Notes: generated by a model from the sequence alone, not told the origin. Counted from the first letter of the stretch, positions 44,140-55,798 are shown. The stretch is DNA of 64,000 nt from Anisus vortex (GCA_949126835.1 CASBPS010000121.1:88001-152000), one strand, 5' to 3'. Made by a program: numbers and translations.

Positions 44140-44780
44140 AGTTGTCTATCCGTAAACAACTCCTTAAAAGCAAACAAAGCTTCTGGTCCAGATGAAATAC
44201 CCACAAGACTGCTTAAAGAACTAACCAATGAAATATCTCCAATCTTTAAAATACTTTTTCAGGCCTCTCTAAACCAGGGCAAAGTGCCTAGAGATTGGAA
44301 ATTAGCTAATGTAACCCCCTTTTCAAAAAAGGAGATAAATCTGACCCCGGTAATTATAGACCTGTTTCTCTAACCAGCATAACATGTAAATTACTTGAAC
44401 AGATAATATATAGTAGTATAGTAAATCATCTAGACAAACTTAATGCACTGTGCCCACACCAACATGGCTTTAGGAAAAATAGATCATGTGAGACTCAATT
44501 AATAGGCCTAATAGATGACTTGTCTAAGGGATTAGATAATAACAACCAAATTGATGCTAAATTACTAGATTTTTCAAAAGCATTTGATAAAGTTCATCAT
44601 TCTAGTCTACTAAAAAAACTTAAATATTTTGGCATCTCTGGTCCTTTACATCAGTGGATTCAGGACTTTCTTATAGGCAGAGAACAAACAGTGATAATAA
44701 ATGGCTCAAAGTCATCACCAATAACCGTAAACTCAGGAGTTCCACAAGGAACTGTTCTAGGACCCCTACTATTTCTAATT
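44140..44780 (+). mobile_element. CR1/Jockey-like LINE, reverse transcriptase part 1
   Basis: The coding sequence starts near LKANKASGPDEIPTRLLKEL. A frameshift occurs near 44315, just before the NYRPVSLTS segment. RT motifs LLDFSKAFDKVHH and SGVPQGTVLGPLLF follow. It is interrupted at TATATTAA by the TIR element at 44789. The endonuclease domain is missing, so the copy is 5' truncated. Confidence 0.85.
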
Positions 44781-44788
44781 TATATTAA

Positions 44789-46137
44789 GGCTGTGGCTAT
44801 TTGCTCACGTGTGCAAAAAGAATACAGTAGTCTCTTTGCACACTGAATGCACATTGTGATGTTTTTATGAAAATATATGTTTTGATTTGCCACGCAAAAT
44901 ATATGTCAATATAGTCTAGTATAGTAATTACACACATACCAAAACATTGTTGGAGAAGTATGCAGATTAGGCCTATTTACAATGATTAATGATTAATATG
45001 GTTGACTATAATGAGCCCATTTTTTGCCATATATAGGTCTAGATTGGCAATGTTGTATTAATCTTACTTTTAGGCCTATATAGGCCTACATAGCCTACTC
45101 GTGGAGGAAGTGAAGGGGGTGGGGATCAAATGTTCGTGTCATTTTTATCACACCAATATAGGAAACCGGATTTCTTATTTAGAAATCATATTATATTAGC
45201 CTAGCTATTGTTAAATTAAGAAATAAAAAAACGTTTTATTGTTTATGACAATGTAGAAAATTTACATTAGTTCAGGTTTAGCTTGAGATATCCCCCCCCT
45301 TTTTACCACACACACACACACAAATGTACACCATCACAACTAACATAGGTTTGTGTAATTTTATCTTATAAATTACAGACGCTCCTTCTATAAAGAAGAT
45401 TATCCTACGCTCATTCGTGGTCCGAGTCTAGTCCCCGAATCTTTATTTATTAATGTTTTAAATGATGTTAAGTTACTGGTTTTCATGGCCTGTTCAGGTA
45501 ACCCATTCCATGCCAGAATGCCACTCGGGAAGAAAGAGTAAACTACTTAGGCTATATTCCATATATGCCATATATGCATTAATTTGTTCTCACATAACTT
45601 TCACATAAGGTATAAGGAAAGTGTTTTTGTCTGTGTTTTAAGTTTTAGATAAAATCAGGGTAGGCCTAAACTAGGCCTACAAACCTAATTATAACTTAAA
45701 CTTTTATAATTTTATATTTTATATGGCAGGCTACAGCATAACTTTTATATTTAATTTATTGACACCCGCTGGTAATTGAATAGGCCTACAATACTTATGC
45801 TATTATTTATTTTAGGCTGCGGCTAAACTTATAAAAAAAAATTGCATTTATCTAGGGAAGGAGTTGAACACGTCACAGCCAGATGACAGCCCACTGTTCT
45901 AACCACTAGGCCAGGAAACCTTACACAATTTACCATCAAATACTGGTAGTAATTAAGTGCTGTGAAAGAATGCGCAAAAGAAATGCGCAGTCAAATATAA
46001 TTAACAGTGCGCATGCCCTGTCTTAATGCGCAAAATAAATGCGCAGTCAAATATAATTATCAGTGAGCATGCTGTGTGAAAATAGCAAACTCCGAATCGG
46101 AGTGCCTATTTGCATACGTGTGTAAATAGACACTCCC
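44789..46137. mobile_element. TIR element T1 inserted in the LINE (8-bp TSD)
   Basis: 1349 bp flanked by perfect TATATTAA (44781-44788 and 46138-46145). The ends GGCTGTGGCTATTTGCTCAC and GGGAGTGTCTATTTACACAC form imperfect ~30-bp inverted repeats. Inside, on the minus strand, are a LINE 3' tail (45360-45640) and a tRNA-like sequence (45856-45926), the same layout as M1-M3. No transposase gene. Confidence 0.85.
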
Positions 46138-46509
46138 TATATTAATGATCTGCCAAATTGCATTAACACAGGAACAAAGGTAAGATTATTTGCCGATGCT
46201 TGCATAATTTATAGAATAATAAAGACAGGAAAAGATAATGAACTTTTAAAAAAAGACCTAGATGAACTACAAAAATGGGAATCAAACTTGAATAGGCCTA
46301 TGTCTTTTCACCCAGAAAAATGCCAACTAATAAGGGTATCCAAGAAAAAGAAACAAATAATAGCAAACTACTTCATTCATGGTAAAGAACTAACTGAAAC
46401 TAGCAATGCTAAGTATCTAGGAGTAATAATAAATGATAAGTTATCTTGGATCCCTCACATTGATGAAGTAATTAAAAAGATTCATAAAAAGGAACTTTTA
46501 CGAATGTAA
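46138..46509 (+). mobile_element. CR1/Jockey-like LINE, reverse transcriptase part 2
   Basis: Continues YINDLPN...RLFADACIIYR. The catalytic box that is normally ADD reads ADA, so the second Asp is lost. It proceeds through FHPEKCQ, KYLGVIINDKLSW and is cut by the Helitron at A/T. Confidence 0.85.
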
Positions 46510-46946
46510 TCTATATATATAAAAAGACAGTGTTAAGCCCCGCGAGGATCCCCATTGGTCAATTTGAATACACGTGTGTCACTGACCTATCTAGGCCTAG
46601 CCCAATATACCGTCTAATAATTTTTCACATCGGACATGTGTCTTCGATAGCTCAGTGGTAAACGTAGTGGACTGCTATACGGGCGACCAGGGTTCGATTC
46701 TCCAATTAGACTATACTTTTTTTTTCGACAATTAATTTTTCAAACTTTAAAAAAACAAAAGACATTGTAAATCTATAGGCAATATAGATTTTGTTAAATA
46801 AAAATATTTGACTATTTTTTTTACCCTATTACAATATTTATTTACTTTCCTAAAAGTATTCAGTAAGTGTAGTTTATAAATTTGTTATCTGCACCCCAGA
46901 CAGTCCTTTTTTTTTTCACCCGGGCAACGCCGGGCAATGTAGCTTG
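46510..46946 (+). mobile_element. Non-autonomous Helitron (437 bp)
   Basis: Starts TCTATATATATAAAAAG and ends with the hairpin CCCGGGCAACGCCGGG followed by CTTG, a variant of the CTRR end. It inserted between A and T without target duplication. LINE copies at about 700 and 12010 show the site uninterrupted. It contains a tRNA-like sequence at 46642-46711. No helicase gene. Confidence 0.85.
46642..46711 (+). repeat. tRNA-like sequence inside the Helitron
   Basis: CTTCGATAGCTCAGTGGTA (D-arm, A box) and CAGGGTTCGATTCTC (T-arm, B box) are spaced as in a tRNA. The acceptor stem does not pair convincingly and no isotype is assigned. Confidence 0.55.
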
Positions 46947-47486
46947 TAAGAATATAAAACTAAAATGCTATCTCACATTAGTTATGCCTATACTAGAATA
47001 TGCAGCATCTGTATGGGACCCATCAACTAAAGAAAACATTAAAAAATTAGAACAAATTCAAAAAAGAGCTGCAAGGTTCATAATTAGCGAATATTCCCAA
47101 TTAACAAGAGTAACACCATTAGTCAAATCATTAAACCTAGAAACACTAGAAGACAGAAGGGCAAAGAGTAAAGTAGTAATAATACATAAGGCATTAAACT
47201 CTAATTTAGAAATACAACACAATAACAACCTGTTGCAAATCTCAGATAAACATAAAGATAAAAACACTTTCCTTGTCCCTTATGCGAGAACAAATGCATA
47301 TAAGTACTCTTTCTTCCCGAGTGGCATTCGGGCATGGAATGGGTTGCCTGAACAAACCAGGAAAACCAGTAACTTAACATCATTTAAAACATTAATAAAA
47401 ATGCAAGACTAGACTCGGACCACGGATGAGCGTAGGACGCAATAATCTTCTTTATAGAAGGAGCGTCTGTAATGTATAAGATAAGA
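46947..47486 (+). mobile_element. CR1/Jockey-like LINE, C-terminus and 3' end
   Basis: The open frame carries PILEYAASVWDPSTKENI, KRAARFI, YSFFPSGIRAWNGLP and stops at 47410. The 3' UTR is only about 75 bp. It contains GACGCAATAATCTTCTTTAT, which folds into a stem-loop, and ends in TATAAGATAAGA repeats. This tail is the reference for the many truncated copies in the window. Confidence 0.9.
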
Positions 47487-48330
47487 CGACATGCGCATTG
47501 ACGATTTCAGGACTAGTGACGCTATAATCAGTGTTACCACTCCTTGGTTTTTTCCCCAAGATCTTGGCTTTTTCAATCGAAACTTGGGATATTGTCTTTT
47601 TATTTCGAGGACCTGGGCTTTTTATCTTGGCTTTTCTTTTCACGAAAATATTAGAATTTTTTTATGTATTTTAGTGGTCAAAATGAGGATTGGGGGTGGG
47701 GGTGAATGAATCTAACCTCAAATTTGACAAGACAAAATAAATTGATCCGACATCTTAATTAGTAAATACCCGCCGCCGCTTATTGCGATTGATAAAAGAA
47801 ATATCTCACTTTAAATTACTATAATTTAGTATAATAAGCCTATCTATGGGTTATTAACTGGATGTAGTTCAGACCAAAACAATGCGAGGTTGGAGGAGAG
47901 ACAAATAGTGTAAATTAGTAGTGAGAGGTGAGGGCAAAGGGTAATCAAATGTATAAATGTAGTACAAAGGGGTGGGAGGGGTGCTAAATTTTGCAAAAGG
48001 TAAAATAGTGCACGGTTTGGGGAGGAGTAATCATAATTATATGCAAGGCTTTTTCTGCACTTGTGCATGATTTCACCCTAAGCGATTCAAAACCCTTTTT
48101 TTAAGTTTTAAAATTTGAAAAGGTAATAGGTCTAAACAGATCATTGATCATATTACAATTTAAATTTAATTGTTTCTTCTGTGTTTTGAGGGGAAAAGTT
48201 GTGATGCCCTAGATTCATGCAAATGCAAGTGATCTGCTATTGAAGAATACGTATTGTATAAGTGTCAATATATGTGTGTGAGTGTAATCAATCTCCCAAC
48301 ATAGAAACGTTACTATTAAAATTATATTAA
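47487..48330. other. Unassigned DNA
   Basis: Contains a repeat-like T-rich block (CTTGGCTTTT and CTTGGTTTTTTCC motifs, 47540-47640). No gene recognised. Confidence 0.35.
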
Positions 48331-48540
48331 ATTGGTTACTTATAAAGCGCTTCTATCCATGCTATTTCAGCATGCTCAGTGCGCTCTGTAAACACACTTC
48401 TGCCTGCTGGCGCAAATATGTTTACAGGCCCAAAACTCCTGCAGGGCGACAGGGATCCGTCGGTGGCCGGGCTAGAACCCGCGACCTGTCAGATGGGTTT
48501 TGGTTGACAGTCCGGTGAACTAACCGCTAGGCCAGCCGGC
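48331..48540 (-). mobile_element. tRNA-headed SINE with a second tail type
   Basis: The head is the same as at 6021 and 16431 (A box CTGGCCTAGCGGTTAG, B box GGGTTCTAGCCC, minus strand). After GGAGTTTTGGGCCT it diverges to a tail ending GAAGCGCTTTATAAGTAACC, which resembles the GCGCTATATAAGCACC tail of the Nimb-like LINE at 33.6 kb. Confidence 0.75.
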
Positions 48541-49347
48541 TTTTTTACACGTTAAATATTTCCACGGGCCAGAAAATTGTTTAATGAACAAACATCTCTC
48601 AAAGCTAAGTTTGTTTTTCCACACTTGTAAATAAAATGTCCGCTTGGAAAATACTCGTGTACGGTATAGGCCTACTCAGCTACTCCATCGTTTTAACAAG
48701 CGGCCTCTATCTCAAATAGCCAGTAGTCAAGATTGAAAACATGCCCCGGCCACAGTCCGTTTATCCAAACCTTTCTTTACAAACAGTGTACAAATATTTC
48801 TTTGCGTATTTCCATTCGGGTCCATTCTTCCACTGTTAGTGTTATAAGTTTACTTTCTGCCTGGGACTTCCTCCACCCACACCCCATTTCCCCCTTGCAC
48901 AACAGGGGTAAGAAATCTAGGTGAGTGTGAGTGTGTTGACTTTATGTTACCTCCCCTTTAACTCCAGGTGGTTGGAGGAGTGAAAGCCGGAAGCAGAAAA
49001 TTGTGGGGAGATGTGTGTGTGTTTTGTTTTTTTTTTGGGGGGGGGGTCCAATCGACTGAATGGGACAGGCTGTTTATGTTTTAAAATGTGTGTTCAGTTC
49101 AATATTATGTCTATGTCTTGTTTGTATGTCTGGTTTTGTTTGTTTATAACGTTTACATCTTCAGTGTAGACAGTCGTAAAAACGTTAGAGCGGTTGTTGA
49201 ACACAATCTATTACTATAAAAGATCGCAAAATAAACTCAATTCATGTTTGTTTGGTTTATTTATAGAATTTAAAACTAGGATTGGAAAAGGGAAAGGCTT
49301 AAATTACTGCATTTATACAAGGCCTGTTCCTCACAGAATAGGTATAG
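48541..49347. other. Unassigned DNA
   Basis: No recognised gene. A poly-T/poly-G tract at 49026-49050. Confidence 0.35.
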
Positions 49348-49889
49348 AACAGAATGCGCAATCGCATATTTTTCTGTTTCCGGAAGTAATACCGACACCA
49401 TACTGTTTAAACGCAGCGGTCCTGGTTACACTGTATATTAATGCTTATTTACAATGTCTTTTTCTTCAAATCTACAAGTTCGAAAAACCAAAGCTAATGT
49501 TTCAGGCAAAGGTTACAAAAACTGTTGTGTAATAAACTGCAACAATGATGCGAAAACGATTGATTATCGTACTGAGCTACGCATAGGCCTAGGCTATCTT
49601 TTCAAATATCAGTACCGGGTAATACAATTTTACATCATATAGGCCTAATCCTATAATGTTGAAAAGAAAATGGGTAATTAAGTCAAATTTATTTAAAAGT
49701 AAGCCTATAATGAAATATAATATAGGCCCTTATATATGCTATTGTATATATTTATGGTACGCCTAGATATCCTTTCTCATTTTACTATAGTAACTTCTCT
49801 AGCGACCGCTGCCTGGCGTCGAAAAAAAATGGCGGAATCGAGCTTCACTTTTAGTGACTGCGCATTATATAGGGATTGCGCATTCTGTT
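49348..49889. mobile_element. TIR element with truncated THAP start
   Basis: The perfect 16-bp inverted pair AACAGAATGCGCAATC lies at 49348-49363 and 49874-49889. Within it the frame from 49454 includes KNCCVINCNND, the zinc-ligand start of a THAP domain, but the domain is not completed. It is probably an internally deleted THAP-type DNA transposon. The true ends may lie slightly outside. Confidence 0.55.
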
Positions 49890-50345
49890 AGACCACTTAA
49901 GCGGTCTCTCGGCCTGAATGACTGACGTGAGCTGGGCTGTTTAAGCGGTCTTACGGTCTTATCTGGTTAACAACCATACACGAGGATCTAGTTTTATAAC
50001 ATACAAAAGCTATTCAATATTGTAATTAGTTTCACTGTTTCAGCTCTTCGAATACCATATTATTACAACACTGTGGCAAGCGTGGGCCAAACTGGCAATT
50101 ACCTGCCAAATAGTACCAAACCGGCTTATTGACATTAACAACATGGCGCCGAGAGCGTTGCGACTCTATCGTTGGATTTTAACCTATGGTAACTTTATAT
50201 TTCCAAAGTTCCAAAATGGCATCTGACATTATAAAACCCCTAGTTTAAATAAAGAAAAAAAGCTTGTTGTTGAAAGATTTTGCGAGAATACCATAGTCAG
50301 AGTGAGACATAGAATCTGTGGAGTGAGCAATCTTAATTAAACTAA

Positions 50346-51493
50346 GGGAAGCGTTATTCGAAGAACTGTTCATATAACGCCGAGCGTTATCGGAAGAACC
50401 AAATCTTCGAATAACGCCGAGCGTTATCGGAAGACCCAAATTTTCGAAAAACGCCGAGTGTTAACGGCAGACCCAAATTTTCGAACAATTGTGAGAGCTA
50501 GACTATATGCCTACTGTAACTTATGACTTATATTAACTTAGGCCTATACTTATTATCTTATAATTATAGTAGCTCAGATAGGCCATAGGCCTACTAATCT
50601 ATAGATAGGCCTAAAGTCTATTATTTAAAATCATATTCCTAGCTAGCAGGAGGTATTTATTGATAAAAAATAAAGCCCTAACAGGGCCTAACCCTATTTG
50701 ACTTGACTTGAAGTAGGCCTTTCGACCCTAACAATACCCTACTAATACTAACATCTAGGCTAAATAGGCCTAACCTTTTTGTTTGAATTAATTATCTTAT
50801 CTTATACATTACAGACGCTCCTTCTATAAAGAAGATTATTGCGTCCTACGCTCATCTGTGGCCCGCGGTATTAGATAAGACTACTTTATTGATCCAAATA
50901 AATGGAAATTTAGGCTACTTGATTTCATAATTTCTGTCTTTCAGCACACTTAAAACAATATTAAATAACAATTTGTACTCAAGCACAATTAAATTGTCTT
51001 TTGAAATAGACATTTGCGCACACTTTAGAACTATTATTATTATCACTAGGACTAGGTGACTAGGCCTATCATACCATAATTTATCGTAAGAAAAAGTATC
51101 ATGATTTTAGGCTTAGGCTTTAGGAGTCAGCTATTGTATTTTCTGGCTGACAATGACTAAAGGTTACTTACAACCAAAATATTCATGTATTTACTGTATA
51201 TACATATCCCGTTGTACTCAAATTAAATAATAATAAAAATAAATTTAAAAAAAAATAAAAAATAAAAAGTGGAGAAAGTTGGAGTCGAACCTGCGACACC
51301 CCGGTTGCCAGCTGACAGCACTAACCATTGGGCCACGAAATCTTGTTCAACTTTAACAATAAACAGTATATATAGGCCAATAGAATATTAAGACCAGTGC
51401 GAATCTTCGAATAACGCCGAGCGTTATAAGCAGCTAGAAATCTTCATATAACGCTTAGCGTTATATGAAGAACTGTGCGAATAATCACTCCGT
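50346..51493. mobile_element. TIR element M3 (8-bp TSD, composite)
   Basis: 1148 bp. TSD TAAACTAA at 50338-50345 and 51494-51501 is perfect. Same palindromic ends as M1 and M2, and the same internal LINE tail (about 50797-50860) and tRNA-like head (51274-51340, minus). Confidence 0.9.
51274..51340 (-). repeat. tRNA-like Pol III promoter sequence in M3
   Basis: GTGGCCCAATGGTTAG and GGTTCGACTCC are in order, followed by poly-T. Homologous to the sequences in M1 and M2. Confidence 0.6.
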
Positions 51494-51501
51494 TAAACTA
51501 A

Positions 51502-53462
51502 ACATGGCTAGTAGAGAGAGAGGGGGAAGAGGGGGCAGGAGGGGAACAAGTGTGATAGAGAGAGAGAACTGTGATGTGGGGGGGGGGCAAGCAAGAGGGG
51601 AGGGGAACAAACGTGAACAATAGTATTTGGCAAGTACGGTGACTTGTAACATAATATGGGAAAAGGGGGGGGCGGTTAATGAAGGGCATAGGCTACCAAC
51701 AAACAAGTAGGGGGGAGTACGGAGAAGGAGAGAGAGAGTCCCCACATTACAATACTGGCATTGATATACGGACCTGGAGGGAAAGGCGGGGTGGCTGGGG
51801 GGATAGCGTTGGGAAGGATAACCTGTGCCCTGGAATAGGGCCAGTTTAACACATTGATTTATGGCTTTGATCTCACCCATGCGATGATCTCGCCCATGCA
51901 GAAAGAACTTGACCCGGAGATGGGGTTGGGCGGAGGAGAGGGGCGGGGGGGGGTTGGAGAGTCTTGGATTTAGACCTTACAGACATAGTTTGGACAGACA
52001 CAATTGCAATGCAATATAATATATGACATAATATAGGCCTACATACATTTACATAGACAACATTCTTCCACAGACATAATGCTGTTAAGTGACTATTATA
52101 TTGTCTAGATAAAGTAGTACAGATAATTATATTAATGTTACTGAGGTCATAACGTGATCAACATTTTTCTCTTAAGTCTAATAAGTTTAGGAACGGTATT
52201 TTTCTCTATTGACTATGAGTCCAGATGCGGTCTAGTGACTGAGCGGAAATAGGGGAGGAGTAGGTAGGTTCAAAAGGAAGGGCGGGAAGTGGGGATGAGA
52301 GGCGTTAGTTCTCGGTTATGGTATACTATATTGACCACGGCTGGTCAGGAAGGGGTTGGGGAGACAGTGGTGTCAAACAGGTGTCCATTTCCTGTTGAAG
52401 TCAGGAGGAAGGGGTGGGGAGATATCTCGGCGCACATTATACAAGTGGTGGGGGGAAGAGAGATTTTCCCAACCACATTATCGACGGACCGTGTGTGTGG
52501 GGAGAGAGGGGGGAAATAGAAATCCGTGGGAAGCTTTTAACACTGTGTGTGTGTTTGGGAAGGGAGGCCTGCTGTACAGAAGCAGGGGTGGAGGAGGAAA
52601 ACACCTTTGTCACAACAAGTGTGTGTGCTTTGGGAAGGGGGGCCCGGCTGTGTACTATTTTAGTACTAAGGTAGAATTAGAATTAGATTGAACGTTGTTC
52701 ATTGTTCATATTGTGTTTCGCTGTTCACGGGAGAAAGGGAAAGAGGCGCGCGGGGTGAGAATTTCTGCTACTTATTTTTTTGCCTGTGTGTGTGCGTTTA
52801 TAACACATCTCAAAGGGGGAATACTTTATACATCTCGCTCTGTTTATATTCAGATTTCAGTGAATTAGCAAATATTTCTTTAGAAAGGGAGGGTGTTTTA
52901 GGCACTAAAGTACCTTTGGCTGGTCAATGACCGATTGCTTGTTTGTGTCGTGGGGTAATTACAAAGGTGTCGCGGTCTGCATGGGTGGGCTGAGAGTATT
53001 GAATTTGCAATGGTACGATCTAACTGCCAGTTTGGCTTCCAAATTCATTTGCTGGTTTTTAAGCAAAACCTTAAAACTCTAGTTTGGGTGGGGGAAGGGG
53101 GTGGTCGGTGCTCAGACGGACAGGGGCTTGCAATTGGCGTCCTTGTGTGTAATTATCCAGCCATCAGGACGGTGGTAGGAAAAGTGTGTTTTGGCCAAAA
53201 GGGGAGGGGGTGCGTTACGTGTCCATTCAGGGTTTACCTCACAACATAATTGATATTGATATGTTTATATTGGCGTCGGGGGGGGGGGGGATTCATTACA
53301 ATTTATCAGCACAATAGATCTATTATAGCTATACTTAGACGCCAGGTTTAGGCTTAACGTTAATAATCGTCTGTCCCATTACCTTCACATGAAATGGGCC
53401 CGCAGTGAAGACGATTAGTCAGCCTTATCATATCGACGAGGATCGCAGTGTTTTTAATTAAC
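51502..53462. other. G-rich, strand-asymmetric tract
   Basis: Repeated runs of 4-12 G on the plus strand (for example 51571-51586, 51663-51674, 51945-51955, 53278-53290). The long open frames on either strand follow from this composition and show no family. A nested hairpin lies at 53365-53416. Confidence 0.5.
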
Positions 53463-54110
53463 AGGGGTGTAAATGGCAGTTGGAAAAAATTCTGAAAACG
53501 CCGGGGCCCAGAGCCGAGAAGGCCCCTGGCAGAGTCAAGGGGCAGTGAAAATGTTTTTAGTGAAAATTAATATATTTTTATTAAAGAAGTTTCACTCAAC
53601 TATAACTTCAGTAGATAATATTTCATGGGAAATGCAACCCAGTAAAATAACAGAATGAAAGAAGATTAACAGTGATAGTAAATAAAAAAACAACTTACTG
53701 ACTTTGAACTTACCTTCAACTGTTTACTGAATTACATAATGTCAATGTGTATATATAATATATATTGTCCTCCACATTTTCATGATTAGAGTAGTAATGT
53801 AATTTTGTTCAATTCGGCATTTACAAAAAATCTTGTTTTATAATAAATGTACACGTTCAAAGTTACTTCATTTGGAATGCACATCATTTTATGTCTATTG
53901 TTTTTATGCTCCATCAATGAAAAGATTGACAGCATTGGTAAACATATTATGCTCATACAATGTGATATATTGTATGCAACAAATGTATGACAGTGATTGG
54001 TAAACATTATAAATACAGATCTTCATTTTACATGAAAATATGTTCTAAAGCCACAAGCTAGTCTCTCTTTTTCTTTTATGAATTTATAGAAAATACAGTA
54101 TAATAGTTCT
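53463..54110. repeat. Dispersed ~600-bp repeat, copy 2
   Basis: Homologous to 32463-33066 in the same orientation, with an additional ~70-bp insertion near 53485-53550 that is rich in GGCCC. Confidence 0.65.
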
Positions 54111-55434
54111 AACATAAAACACACAAACACATGCACTAAAAAAAAATAATTAATCTAATGTAACCCTGATCAAAGGTTTCTAAGATGTAAGAGAGCTGGA
54201 GGCGGGGAGAGGTCGAGAGAGGGAGATGGGAGAGTAGATAATAAGCGATAGAGATACAATATAGGTACATTCAAAATGCCTTTCTGATATATATGGAGAG
54301 AGCGTGACAATTAGGTAGAATAGATTGTTTCACGTCTGATATAAACAGACAACATCTAGCTGTGATAGTAAAAAAATATTAACATCCTGATCATACGACA
54401 ACAGAACTACTGACAGCATGAACACAAGAAAAAGCGGGGATTAATATAACAAGGCGTTCACGAGAGCTGCATAAAAGAGGGGGGGCATAACAAGGGCACA
54501 ACTTATTCAAGAAGACAAGGGCAATTAAATATTGGTAAATTATGCTGAGGACCAACCTCACGGTTACATCCCTTTCAGCCATGTTCGTTCAACGAAAAGT
54601 CTATTTGCGTTGTTTTTTTTGTTATTTCCCGCGTGAATCTGTCCATGTTTAGATTTGGTCTTCACTTACTTTCAAGGTGCGCAATTGTGATGATTTTAAT
54701 TTCTCATTCAAGTGCGGGTTTCTTTGAAAATGCATCTGGGTAAGCGATTCCCCTCTTTTCCTTCCACAGTAGACCTACTTCTAAAGGCATTATGTGTTGG
54801 CTTGGCTACTAAAAAGATACCGATATGTCGGGATTTTGCATGTGTCATGACACTGCTATGTTATGGTTGCGACACCTTACTTCACCTATACCTAGACTTC
54901 ATCATCATCTTTATTAATGTACAAATACATGTCTCATATTCTGTTTCTATTGCTGGCTTCTTTTGTTTGGGGTAAAAATCATGAAACACAAAACAATGTT
55001 GACTGTGTCCTTGTAGTATATTAACATATCTAAAAACTGACATCCTGTCAATGTTCATGGAAAAGAAACTACACTAAACAAACATTAGGCTACATTGTTT
55101 TATATTTCATATTCAGTGACCTGGAATGTATTTTTTATGGAAAAATGATGGCCCAACACATTAAAAAACAAAAACAAACCCGAATACACTTTGATTCTGT
55201 GTCAAATTTTGAGTTGTAAATAAGTTTATTATTGTCCTTAACGACATGTTTTATTGTTCATTTATCTTTGTAGAACGTTGTAGGCCTACCTTTTTTCTTC
55301 ATTTCATCCTCATCTCGTAACTTCCATTTTTCTGACAAATAAATTTTTAAATATTTTTTAAAATAATGTATTAAGGTGGTCTTACCGGGGATAGGCTACT
55401 GTTTGAACTGTTGTTTGTTTTGTTTAAAGTAATC
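54111..55434. other. Unassigned DNA
   Basis: A minus-strand frame from ATG 54582 (MAERDVTVRLVL...) has a reasonable start context but no recognised family. Nothing else supported. Confidence 0.3.
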
Positions 55435-55564
55435 TTATCTAATCAAACAAAAGGTTAGGCCTTTTTAGCCTAGAAGTTAATACTTTAAGTCAAATTCAAA
55501 TAGGGTTAGGCCTAGGCCCTGTTAGGGCTTTATTATTATCAATAAATACCTCCTTCTAGCTAGA
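55435..55564 (-). repeat. Internal fragment of the M-type element, inverted
   Basis: Reverse complement of about 39915-40060 (CAAATAGGGTTAGGCC, AATAAATACCTCCTTCTAG), without the element ends. Confidence 0.65.
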
Positions 55565-55699
55565 AATATAAATGTATGATCCTAAATAATACACTATAGT
55601 TCAATGTAAGATATATCAAACCACATAGGCTTATTAAATAGATCATCAGTAATGCCAAAAGGCAAGTTAAACTGCAAAAGCACAAACACAAGAATCCAG

Positions 55700-55798
55700 G
55701 CTTGAAACGGTCTGTATCACTACCTTTTAATTCATACCCCATATAAATAGTTGGGTCCCAATCAGGATTATGTTCTTGAACCAAAGAAGCAGGTTTTC
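55700..55798 (-). CDS. THAP-domain gene fragment, exon 2
   Basis: Acceptor CTTCCTCTAG, then GKPASLVQEHNPDWDPTIYMGYE, matching the C-terminal half of molluscan-type THAP domains (SGKP...NPDW.PS...G). It completes the Gly codon left by the exon at 56541. The 3' border is uncertain. Confidence 0.55.

Noticed and set aside
46642..46711. Functional tRNA gene
   Set aside because: A and B boxes are present, but the acceptor stem does not pair and it sits inside a Helitron.
51485..51880. Pro/Ser-rich minus-strand frame
   Set aside because: Composition of the G-rich tract. No start context, splice sites or family match.
52289..53249. Several Gly-rich plus-strand frames
   Set aside because: Overlapping frames in G-rich DNA, which argues for compositional bias rather than coding.
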